Source of the DNA: Pasteurella testudinis DSM 23072
Lineage (GTDB): Bacteria; Pseudomonadota; Gammaproteobacteria; Enterobacterales; Pasteurellaceae
Direction of reading: 5' to 3'
Assembly (NCBI RefSeq): GCF_900176075.1
Contig: NZ_FWWV01000008.1
Coordinates: 1-64,000 of the forward strand
DNA length: 64,000 nt
The notes under the pieces are model-generated. The model did no database searches. It saw nothing but the letters and a program-made list of their open reading frames with translations, and was not told the origin of the DNA. Made by a program: the position numbers and the translations under genes. Numbering within the stretch: position 1 is the stretch's first letter; each line of letters starts with the position of its first letter. Shown here piece after piece: positions 17,098 through 24,258 of this stretch.

Positions 17098-18366
17098 TTA
17101 CCTTGCCCACACTCCGAACAGATCGAAAACAAACACGATTGCGAAGCCGATTAAATACAATAAGCCGATCACGGCAAGGGCATTTAGCCGTGGCGAGATG
17201 GCGGTGCGGTGGGTGCTGCGTACCAGTGAGTAGTTGAGCCATGCGAAGACCGGTGCGGTGAGGAAGGCGGAAATCATGGCGAAGCGCAGCATTTCGCTGA
17301 GTGCGCTGTTGAACCATAAAATCACCGCCAAGCCGGATAAGGCAGACCAGCAAGTCCATAGGCTGACGGCGCCTTTGCTGGAACCGGATTTACGCGCGAG
17401 CAGGCGAATGGCTTCGGCGTTGATTCGTCCGTAACCGTCGGCGACGGTGATGGTGCTGCCGAACATACAGGCAAAAGCGATAAAGGCGACCAGCAGTTTT
17501 GACCAATCGCCGATGGTGGCGGCGTACATGCCGATCAGTTGTCCGATATATTGTCCGCCCGCCATTTTGACCTCTTCGCCGTTACCGTATTGCACCAGCG
17601 CACCTAGCGCCAAGAAGACAATGGCTAGTCCGGCGGAAACGGTGTAGCCGACGTTAAAATCAAACATTGCATCACGATAATTGCTCGGTTTCAATTTCTG
17701 TTTCACGGACACCCACATCGAGTTAATCGCCGTGATTTCCATTGGTGCCGGCATCCAGCCCATCAAGGCAATGATAAACCCGAGCGAGGCCATATTCCAC
17801 GGTGACGGTTCGATAAAATCGGGCAGCATTTGATGTCCACGGCTGGCAGCGATGAAAGTGGCGCCGATGGTGGCAATGGTGAGGCTGACCATAATCAGTT
17901 TAGTGACCCGATCCAATGCGCGGTAGTGCCCGAACAACAAAATGGCTAATGAAGCTGCCATCACGCAAATTGACAGGGCATGCACCGACAACGGCAAGGC
18001 GGGAAGTGCGGTTTTGATGATAGAAGCGCTGATCAACGCCAATGCGCCGGTGCTGATCGTGGCGGACGGAATGGTAAGCAGTAAAAAGACCCAAACATAG
18101 GCACGGCTTTTTCCGGCATAGCCCTCGATCAGGCTTTTGCCGGTGTCGAGGGTGTAGTGTGCGCTGAAGCGGAAAAACGGGTATTTCAGCAGGTTGGCAA
18201 GCACGATGATAACCGCTAATTGCCAGCCGTATAATGCTCCGGCTTGGGTTGACGAAATTAAGTGAGAACCGCCGATAGCTGCAGAAGCCATCATTAAGCC
18301 CGGTCCGAATGCGTGCAAGCGGCTGCGCCATGTGGAAATGTCATCAGAAGAAACGAGAGTAGTCAT
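17098..18366 (-). CDS. Nramp-related membrane transporter with altered metal-binding motif
   Basis: 422 residues from the ATG at 18366, with about 11 hydrophobic segments. The N-terminal FGPGLMMASAAIGGSHLIS (residues 20-38) aligns with helix 1 of Nramp metal transporters, which read GPG..(A/V)..DPGN. Here the Asp and Asn of DPGN are absent (AIGGSH, residues 30-35). Helix 6, which has MPHN in true Nramps, reads GWMPAPMEI (203-211). The protein is therefore an Nramp-superfamily relative whose substrate may not be Mn or Fe. I preferred the 18366 start because the longer frame has no helix-1-like start. No partner gene is obvious. Confidence 0.82.
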   Translation of the reverse strand: MTTLVSSDDISTWRSRLHAFGPGLMMASAAIGGSHLISSTQAGALYGWQLAVIIVLANLLKYPFFRFSAHYTLDTGKSLIEGYAGKSRAYVWVFLLLTIPSATISTGALALISASIIKTALPALPLSVHALSICVMAASLAILLFGHYRALDRVTKLIMVSLTIATIGATFIAASRGHQMLPDFIEPSPWNMASLGFIIALMGWMPAPMEITAINSMWVSVKQKLKPSNYRDAMFDFNVGYTVSAGLAIVFLALGALVQYGNGEEVKMAGGQYIGQLIGMYAATIGDWSKLLVAFIAFACMFGSTITVADGYGRINAEAIRLLARKSGSSKGAVSLWTCWSALSGLAVILWFNSALSEMLRFAMISAFLTAPVFAWLNYSLVRSTHRTAISPRLNALAVIGLLYLIGFAIVFVFDLFGVWAR

Positions 18367-18714
18367 TATTATCCTTATTATTGTTGCGGCAATTATGCTA
18401 ATGGTTAAGTTGGTTATTTTGTACCTATTTTTATACAAGCGTGTATTGAAATAAATACAGCAAAAAGAGAATGTCATATTAGCTTAAATTTTGCGGTTCA
18501 TCTAGGGTTTCTTGACAATCCCCTTATAAACGAATGATCAGGCAGTCCTATTCAGGCAAGCAAATGTTGGGCAGGCAAATAAACGTGATTTAGTCGTGAT
18601 AAGCAAACTACATGATGAACATGGCTCGCCTTTCGTTTTCGCTGTGGGTTGAAGCCGTTTTATTGAGCGAATAAAACGGCTAGTTTTGTGGCAGATGCAA
18701 AGTGCGGTTGGGCA
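18367..18714. other. 348-base intergenic region before the Nramp-related gene
   Basis: No convincing reading frame. It must hold the promoter of the Nramp-related gene. Near 18541-18580 three short CAGGCA-type repeats occur (CAGGCAGTCC, CAGGCAAGCAAAT, CAGGCAAAT). The end towards the AraC gene holds the hairpin listed separately and an uptake sequence near the AraC stop. I could not match a manganese or magnesium riboswitch. Confidence 0.6.
18654..18680. terminator. Perfect hairpin downstream of the AraC-family gene
   Basis: Arms GCCGTTTTATT (18654-18664) and AATAAAACGGC (18670-18680) pair without mismatch, with a 5-base loop. It lies 35 bases beyond the AraC-family stop. There is no long T run, so termination is probable but not certain. 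Confidence 0.6.
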
Positions 18715-19629
18715 TTATTCTTCGGTTTTGTATACGCGATATTTGCTCGGCGAAGTGCCGTATTTCAGCTTGAAGGCTTTGCTGAAATGCGCTTCGGACT
18801 GGTAGCCGACTTCGAGTGAGATTGCCAAAATGGATTTGTTGGTGTTGCGCAGCAGTAATTCCGCTTTTTGCATGCGCAGACTGGTGAGGAATTTGCCGGG
18901 CAGCGTGCCGGTTTTGTTTTTGAACAAACGGATAAAGTTGGCGCGAGACATGGCGCTCAGCTCCGCCAAGCTCTCCATATTCCAATTGTGTTCCGGCTGT
19001 TGCAACATGGAGTTGACCGCATGGTAGAGGCGTTTGTCTTGTAAGGCGCCGAGTACACCGTTGCTGACGTCGCTGTTCTGTTGGATATAATCCCGCGCCA
19101 AATAGGTAAACAGTACGTTACACAGCGCATTGATGACCGAGGTGGTACCGATTTCCAATAGCGCTTCGCGCTGCAACAGCGAAAGTAATGACGTTACCGA
19201 GCTGTTGTTGCCGGAAAGATACCAGTATTCCGGCAGAATCGCCGGTAAGGTGGAATGTCCGGAATAGCGGAAATAGCCGCAGAACATTTCAAAATCGTGC
19301 GAAGCCTGATTGTTGGTGCGCAGGGTGAAAGGCCCGTGTTGCAGCTGTTTGAGCGCGGTTAACGAAGTGTCGTCATGAACCGCACTTTTATGGCTTTGGA
19401 TTTTGTGTTCCAACCCATGCGGCAAGAAGAAAACATCGCCGGGTTTCAGGTGATAGCTGCGCTGATTGTCCAAAATCAGGCGGCATTCGCCTTTGGAGAT
19501 AATATGGAAAATGCCCAAAGTGCTTGGCTCTTGTTTGTGCTTAATCTGCCAATCGCCTTGGAAACGGCAGAGAACGTTGATTTCGCCTTCGACTTGGGCG
19601 AGTTGTATCAGTCGATCTAAATAGTCCAT
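18715..19629 (-). CDS. AraC-family transcriptional regulator
   Basis: 304 residues. The N-terminal part is a cupin-type sensing domain (GECRLILDNQRSYHLKPGDVFFLPHGLEHKI). The C-terminal 100 residues carry two helix-turn-helix motifs (MESLAELSAMSRANFIRLFKNKTG and ILAISLEVGYQSEAHFSKAFK). It resembles the family of H. influenzae HI1052, from memory. It is divergent from the AhpD-like gene, sharing a 144-base AT-rich gap, so it probably regulates that gene. The inducer is unknown. Confidence 0.9.
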   Translation of the reverse strand: MDYLDRLIQLAQVEGEINVLCRFQGDWQIKHKQEPSTLGIFHIISKGECRLILDNQRSYHLKPGDVFFLPHGLEHKIQSHKSAVHDDTSLTALKQLQHGPFTLRTNNQASHDFEMFCGYFRYSGHSTLPAILPEYWYLSGNNSSVTSLLSLLQREALLEIGTTSVINALCNVLFTYLARDYIQQNSDVSNGVLGALQDKRLYHAVNSMLQQPEHNWNMESLAELSAMSRANFIRLFKNKTGTLPGKFLTSLRMQKAELLLRNTNKSILAISLEVGYQSEAHFSKAFKLKYGTSPSKYRVYKTEE

Positions 19630-19773
19630 AAAGCCTGTCCTTAACAGAAAATTATCGTTGAGATAAAAGGAATAAAAAATGATACTATAAAATAATTAAA
19701 CTTGTTAAATAATATCAATAATAATGGCCGTCAACCAGCCTATTTACCTACTTTTAAACAAGGAGAAATATTT

Positions 19774-20112
19774 ATGTTTGCAGATTGGAAAAACGATGTC
19801 AGCCATGTAAAAAAATCATTTGGCGAACTGGGAAAAAAATATCCGAAAATGCTTCAAGCCTACGGTGCATTGAATGCCGCGGCGGCGGAAGGCAATGTGT
19901 TGGACGCGAAAACGCGTGAATTGATCGCGTTAGCCGTTGCGGTGACCACCCGTTGCGAAAGTTGTATCGGTGTGCATGCGGCAGATGCAATTAAAGCCGG
20001 AGCAACCGAAGAAGAAGTGGCGGCGGCATTGGCGACCGCCATTGCATTAAATGCCGGTGCGGCATATACCTATTCTTTGCGTGCGTTGGAAGCCTATAAC
20101 GAACAAAAATAA
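19774..20112 (+). CDS. AhpD-like / carboxymuconolactone decarboxylase-family protein
   Basis: 112 residues from the ATG at 19774, which has AAGGAG in front. An upstream in-frame start at 19702 lacks one. The domain is the AhpD-like helical fold, with the redox pair in TRCESCIGVHAADAIKAGA (CxxC with nearby His). Proteins of this type reduce peroxides or act as thiol-disulfide partners in the cytoplasm. The divergent AraC gene is the likely regulator. The same pairing is known in H. influenzae (HI1052/HI1053, from memory). Confidence 0.88.
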   Translation: MFADWKNDVSHVKKSFGELGKKYPKMLQAYGALNAAAAEGNVLDAKTRELIALAVAVTTRCESCIGVHAADAIKAGATEEEVAAALATAIALNAGAAYTYSLRALEAYNEQK

Positions 20113-20139
20113 TAATTAGGTTGAAAGCCTCTGACTTTT

Positions 20140-20171
20140 CCCTGTATTACTACCCCAATACAGGGTTTTTT
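20140..20171 (+). terminator. Rho-independent terminator after the AhpD-like gene
   Basis: Arms CCCTGTATT (20140-20148) and AATACAGGG (20157-20165) with an 8-base loop, followed by six Ts. It runs up to the stop of the convergent CPBP gene. Confidence 0.9.
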
Positions 20172-20173
20172 AT

Positions 20174-20911
20174 TTATATTGCGGCGTGATAAAAGTAAGC
20201 GCCCAAGCCGACGGTAAACACCATGTTGCCATAGATTGCGTGTTCCAAGCTGACCAGTATCAGACTTTGATGGCGCCGGTATTGGGCGGCGAAGATCAGA
20301 CCGCCGACCAGCGTGAACAGCACCGCGACATAATTAAGAAAAACAATGTGCATATAACTGAACAGCAGCGCACTGAGAACGATCGCCAACCGCTGATTGT
20401 TATGCCATAAAGTGCGGTAGCGGAAAAAGAAAAATCGGCGAAATATCGTTTCTTGGGTAAAGGCGGAGAGAATCGGATAGAGCAGCATCACCAGCAACCA
20501 AAGCATGGGATCGTGGCGGACGAACGCAAGAAAGTTCTGCGGCATGACAAGTAAGGTAAAGCAAATTAAAGCGGCGCAAACCGCACTTGCCCGCCAAAAC
20601 AGCGGCAGCAGCATCGATTTTTTCAGATCCCAATAAAAGCAGCGTACCCGATGTGCCTTTAGGATAAGCACGCTATAAAGAAAAACACCCCACAATAACG
20701 GAATCATGCTGCTGTTCGGTAACAGCTTGAACAGATAGAGCAATGGTACGGCAATAAAAATGGCGAAAAACTCTATGATTAGCCAGACCGATTTAGGCTC
20801 GGCCGGCGGGCTGTTGGCGTGCAATGTTTGCATGGCGACTTTTGACCGCACTTTGGCTCGTTCGACGTTAGCGGGTTTTGGCGTGGTATTTGATCGCCGC
20901 ATGGTTTTCAT
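20174..20911 (-). CDS. CPBP-family intramembrane protease-like protein
   Basis: 245 residues with about six to seven hydrophobic segments. The three CPBP (CAAX protease/bacteriocin-processing) motifs are recognisable: QETIFRR (Glu154, Arg158; the usual first Glu pair is reduced to Glu-Thr), SYMHIVF (His188) and LEHAIYGN (His224, Asn229). The role could be protein processing in the membrane. The start at 20911 lies 44 bases inside the end of mrpG. An internal ATG at 20833 would remove the overlap and lose only a basic N-terminal tail. It is the last gene of the Mrp operon by position and direction. Confidence 0.75.
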   Translation of the reverse strand: MKTMRRSNTTPKPANVERAKVRSKVAMQTLHANSPPAEPKSVWLIIEFFAIFIAVPLLYLFKLLPNSSMIPLLWGVFLYSVLILKAHRVRCFYWDLKKSMLLPLFWRASAVCAALICFTLLVMPQNFLAFVRHDPMLWLLVMLLYPILSAFTQETIFRRFFFFRYRTLWHNNQRLAIVLSALLFSYMHIVFLNYVAVLFTLVGGLIFAAQYRRHQSLILVSLEHAIYGNMVFTVGLGAYFYHAAI

Positions 20912-21221
20912 CGCTTAATAGACTGCTGTCTTTTATTGCCGCTCTTGCCAACATATGCGAGGCGATCGGCAGGGTCAGGATTAAAAACAAGATGATAATT
21001 GCCAAGCGAATCGTCCAGCCCCAATCCCACACCGTCAGAACCGCACCGAGTGCAACCAGCGTTACGGCAAGCGTGCCTGCTTTGGTGGCGGCGTGTTGCT
21101 TGCTTAAGGTGTTCGGTAAAATATGCAGACCAAGTGCCGAAACCGCCAGACTTACGCCTCCGAGCAGTAAAAAAATAATCCCTAGAATATCAAGAATGGT
21201 GTTCATGTCGCTTTTGCTCAT
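20868..21221 (-). CDS. mrpG: Mrp antiporter subunit G
   Basis: 117 residues with three hydrophobic segments, matching PhaG/MnhG (LDILGIIFLLLGGVSLAVSALGLHILPNTLSKQHAATKAGTLAV). The family has about 100-120 residues. An internal ATG at 21206 is an alternative start. It overlaps mrpF by 32 bases. Its end overlaps the CPBP gene. MrpG is required for assembly of the multi-subunit sodium/proton antiporter in the inner membrane. Confidence 0.92.
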   Translation of the reverse strand: MSKSDMNTILDILGIIFLLLGGVSLAVSALGLHILPNTLSKQHAATKAGTLAVTLVALGAVLTVWDWGWTIRLAIIILFLILTLPIASHMLARAAIKDSSLLSDENHAAIKYHAKTR

Positions 21222-21525
21222 GTTGTTTTTCAGGTTGTTCGGGCAGCTGTTCCTGCTGCTGATTGTCGTTTTTACGCCGAATCACCGCCGACCAGCCGAC
21301 CGTACCGATAAATCCGACCAGAGAAAGTCCGATTGCCACGTCGAGCAATACGGTGCGTTCGATCATCAGCGCAGCGACAATACAGAGGATCAGCGCAGCG
21401 GCCAATAAAATATCCAGTGCGACGATTCTATCTGCATCGTCCTTACCTTTTTGAATCTGCACGATCACAAACAGGATTGCGCTCAGGGCACAGAGTGAAA
21501 TAAAAATCAGGCTAAATTGCAGCAT
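21190..21525 (-). CDS. mrpF: Mrp antiporter subunit F
   Basis: 111 residues from the ATG at 21525. A TTG at 21552 would add nine residues. There are three hydrophobic segments and the family stretch GKDDADRIVALDILLAAALI. The last 25 residues are a hydrophilic tail rich in Gln, Glu and His (about residues 85-111) that is longer than usual for MnhF. It overlaps mrpE by 14 bases, as expected for coupled genes of a complex. Confidence 0.9.
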   Translation of the reverse strand: MLQFSLIFISLCALSAILFVIVQIQKGKDDADRIVALDILLAAALILCIVAALMIERTVLLDVAIGLSLVGFIGTVGWSAVIRRKNDNQQQEQLPEQPEKQHEQKRHEHHS

Positions 21526-21889
21526 GTTTCCCTCGCTCGGGCTGTTTGGCAAACAGCGTCATAATGTAAGGTTCGAATTTTTGTTTGATTTCGCGAACGG
21601 ATTCATCGGTTTTTTCCGCGTCTAAAATATGCAGCAGCAAGCGATTATTTTCACTGTTGATGTCCAGCAGCGAAGTGCCCGGTGTCAAACTGATCAAGCA
21701 TGACAACACGACCAAACCGGTTTCACTGACATGCGGAATTTCCAGTGTAATATAGCTGTCTTGCAACGATTTTTTCAGCTTGAATTGCAACTTGATAATC
21801 AACAACAGCGTGGCGAAACCGGATTTGACCATCAAACAAAAAAATTGAACACAGAGTTGCAACGCAGCGTAGGTTTTTTTGATTGCCAT
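21512..21889 (-). CDS. mrpE: Mrp antiporter subunit E (short N-terminus)
   Basis: 125 residues from the ATG at 21889, which overlaps the mrpD stop by one base (TAATG). The family core is clear: YITLEIPHVSETGLVVL, CLISLTPGTSLLD and LLLHILDAEKTDE. Usual MrpE proteins have about 155-165 residues with more hydrophobic helix at the N-terminus, so this one seems to lack roughly 30 residues there. The frame is open further upstream only through mrpD in another frame, so a longer start is unlikely. Confidence 0.88.
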   Translation of the reverse strand: MAIKKTYAALQLCVQFFCLMVKSGFATLLLIIKLQFKLKKSLQDSYITLEIPHVSETGLVVLSCLISLTPGTSLLDINSENNRLLLHILDAEKTDESVREIKQKFEPYIMTLFAKQPERGKHAAI

Positions 21890-23367
21890 TACAACAGACC
21901 TCCCAATTGCAACGCGGCACGAGCGCTGAAATCGTATAACAGATTCGGCAGCAGGCTGATAAACAGAATCACGGCACACAGAATGCTGACCGCAATCACT
22001 GCCGGTTTGAGATTTTGCCGCACCGTAGGCTGCCAAACACTGTTGCTGTCGCACACCAGCGGGTGCGGTTTGCAAAATGCTTCGAACCAGATTTTCATCA
22101 TCGAATACAGGGTCAATACGCTGACGATTAAGGCGATCGCCGTCCACAACGCGCGCCCTTGTTCGATGGTTTCGCGTAACAGCAGCACCTTGGCCCAGAA
22201 ACCGGAGAACGGCGGAATGCCGACCAACGACAACGCCGGAATAGCGAAAAGGATTGCCAGCCAAGGTTTGATATTATACAGGCCGCCGATTTTACGCAGA
22301 TCGTAGCTGCCGGCGTATAGATAGATAATGCCGGCGATTAAAATCAGGCAGGCTTTGACGATACTGTGGTGGAAGGTGTAATAAATCGCCGCGGCATTGC
22401 CGTCAGTGCCGCTGAGCGCAATCGCCAGCAAGATATAACCGATTTGGGAAATGCTGTGAAACACCAAAATGCGGCGCATGTCCCAATGGTAAGCCGCGCC
22501 CAACACGCCGACGACCATCGTACAGATGGCGATCCAAGCCAATACTCCGTGTAAAATCTCGATGCTGGGGGTGAACACCTGCGACAGGGTGCGCAGCAGG
22601 GTGTAAACCGCCACTTTGGTCAACAGGGCGGAAAACAGCGCCATAATCGGAATCGGTAAGGTGTGGTAAGACGCCGGCATCCAAGTAAAGACCGGAAATG
22701 CGGCGACCTTGATCAAGACCGCAACGATAAACAGGGTGATAATCATCAGTTTGGTCGGCGCACTGATAGCGGCTAACGCCGCTTGTACGGCTTGGAAATT
22801 GAGGTTGCCGGTGGCGCCGTATAATAAGGCGATCGAGGTCAGCAGCAACAGCGTGCCGAACAAATTCAGCACCATATATTTAAACGCGGCGTCCAGCTGT
22901 GAGATTTTGCGCCCGATTGCCAGCAAACCGATGGCGCAGATCAGAATCACTTCAAACCAAACATACAGATTAAAGAAATCTTGCGTAATAAAGCTGCCGT
23001 TGACTCCGGCGATCAGCCCGAAAGTCAGCGGCAGGGTCAGTGAATTCAGCGGGCGGGTGCTCAAGCCGGACAGCATAAACAGCAGACAGCACAACGTCAT
23101 CAGGGCGGAAATGGTGAGCATGATATAGCTCAACACATCAATCTGGAAGCCGATCCCGTAGGGCAAAGGCCATTCGCCGAATTGCGAAGATAGTGCCAGT
23201 TGCGGCGCTTGCTGCAACGGTGCGTACATCAGGCAGTGGTTGAGCAGGATCAACACCGCCGCCAATAAGCCGATCCAGTATTGGGGGGCTTGGCGGTAAC
23301 GCAGGATAACGGTGATTGCGGCGGCCAAGAGCGGTAGCAGTACCGGTGAAACGACTAAAAAATTCAT
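21889..23367 (-). CDS. mrpD: Mrp antiporter subunit D
   Basis: 492 residues with 13-14 hydrophobic segments, homologous to the proton-pumping NuoL/M/N subunits of complex I. The conserved core HHSIVKACLILIAG and PAVSLVG-type segment (IPALSLVGIPPFSGFWAKVLLL) are present. The start at 23367 shares one base with the mrpC stop. A GTG two codons upstream is possible. MrpD works with MrpA in exchange of sodium for protons. Confidence 0.94.
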   Translation of the reverse strand: MNFLVVSPVLLPLLAAAITVILRYRQAPQYWIGLLAAVLILLNHCLMYAPLQQAPQLALSSQFGEWPLPYGIGFQIDVLSYIMLTISALMTLCCLLFMLSGLSTRPLNSLTLPLTFGLIAGVNGSFITQDFFNLYVWFEVILICAIGLLAIGRKISQLDAAFKYMVLNLFGTLLLLTSIALLYGATGNLNFQAVQAALAAISAPTKLMIITLFIVAVLIKVAAFPVFTWMPASYHTLPIPIMALFSALLTKVAVYTLLRTLSQVFTPSIEILHGVLAWIAICTMVVGVLGAAYHWDMRRILVFHSISQIGYILLAIALSGTDGNAAAIYYTFHHSIVKACLILIAGIIYLYAGSYDLRKIGGLYNIKPWLAILFAIPALSLVGIPPFSGFWAKVLLLRETIEQGRALWTAIALIVSVLTLYSMMKIWFEAFCKPHPLVCDSNSVWQPTVRQNLKPAVIAVSILCAVILFISLLPNLLYDFSARAALQLGGLL

Positions 23368-23792
23368 CAGCACAGATCCTTACGATATTTTTTCCAATCG
23401 TCGTGGTCACCGTCATTATAAATCGACGGTTTATAGCCGCTGTTGTTCAACGGTTCGGCTTCGCGCCAGTGATTAATGTCATCGGTTCCCAAGCGTTTAA
23501 TCAGTTTAATCATCAACACGACGGAAAAGCAGGTCAGGGCGAAACTAATCACGATCGCAGTCAGAATCAGCGCTTGCGGCAACGGATTGGCCGGATTACT
23601 GATGATCTCCTTGCCGTAAGGCACAACCGCCGGAACCGTCGAATAAACCCGACCGGACAGCAGAATAATGAAATTGACCGCATTGCCGAGCAGCATTAAA
23701 CCGATCACAATCCGCAACGCATGGCGTGACAACAGCAGATAGATTGCTGCGATCAGAGTGATCCATAAGGTAATCAAAATAACTAAGGTCAT
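23367..23792 (-). CDS. mrpC: Mrp antiporter subunit C
   Basis: 141 residues from the ATG at 23792, with three hydrophobic segments, homologous to NuoK. The signature GLMLLGNAVNFIILLSG and DPLPQALILTAIVISFA-type segment (NPLPQALILTAIVISFA) are clear. It has a C-terminal hydrophilic tail of about 30 residues (residues 110-141) beyond the membrane core. The longer frame to 23846 would run back into mrpB and lacks support. Confidence 0.93.
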   Translation of the reverse strand: MTLVILITLWITLIAAIYLLLSRHALRIVIGLMLLGNAVNFIILLSGRVYSTVPAVVPYGKEIISNPANPLPQALILTAIVISFALTCFSVVLMIKLIKRLGTDDINHWREAEPLNNSGYKPSIYNDGDHDDWKKYRKDLC

Positions 23793-23805
23793 ATTTATCT
23801 TCGTC

Positions 23806-24258
23806 TCAATCTTGATATTCGGTAGTTTGCAATAACATAATGGCATAGCCGCTGACGACTCCCCAAATGCAGAGATAGACGCCTAAATCAAACAGCAGTA
23901 CTGTGGAAATTTTATACTCGAAAAAGAATAACGGGATCGTCGCCCAAAAATGGTATAAAAACGCCTGTCCGTATATCAGCGCCGGAATACCGGCAACGGC
24001 GGCGAGCAACATGCCGCAGGCCGCCAAATTGAGCGGTGAGGAGAACGGCAGCTTTTTCATCGCTTGCCTGGCGGAAAAGGCGATTGCCCATAAAATCGAA
24101 GCCGAAGCCGCCAATAAACCGGCGATAAAACCGCCGCCCGGCTCGTTATGACCGCGCAGCAAAATGACCAACGAAGTCAGCAGCACGATCCAATATAACG
24201 GAAGTGCGGTTTTTCTCAATAACAGAATCTTAGCGGGCTTCATCGTCAACCTCATCAT
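23806..24258 (-). CDS. mrpB: Mrp antiporter subunit B
   Basis: 150 residues with four hydrophobic segments, the MnhB-type domain. It contains LLRGHNEPGGGFIAGLLAASASILWAI, a hallmark of MrpB. GAGG precedes the ATG at 24258, which overlaps the mrpA end by 29 bases. The MrpA C-terminus also carries an MrpB-like hydrophobic region, as is normal in group 1 Mrp operons with seven separate genes. Confidence 0.93.
   Translation of the reverse strand: MMRLTMKPAKILLLRKTALPLYWIVLLTSLVILLRGHNEPGGGFIAGLLAASASILWAIAFSARQAMKKLPFSSPLNLAACGMLLAAVAGIPALIYGQAFLYHFWATIPLFFFEYKISTVLLFDLGVYLCIWGVVSGYAIMLLQTTEYQD

Noticed and set aside
18367-18714. Manganese or magnesium riboswitch before the Nramp-related gene
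   Set aside because: I could not match the conserved stems or loops of the yybP-ykoY or M-box elements.
21890-22264. Upstream extension of mrpE to 250 residues
   Set aside because: The added part is read out of frame through mrpD. The ATG at 21889 gives the family core and fits the overlap.
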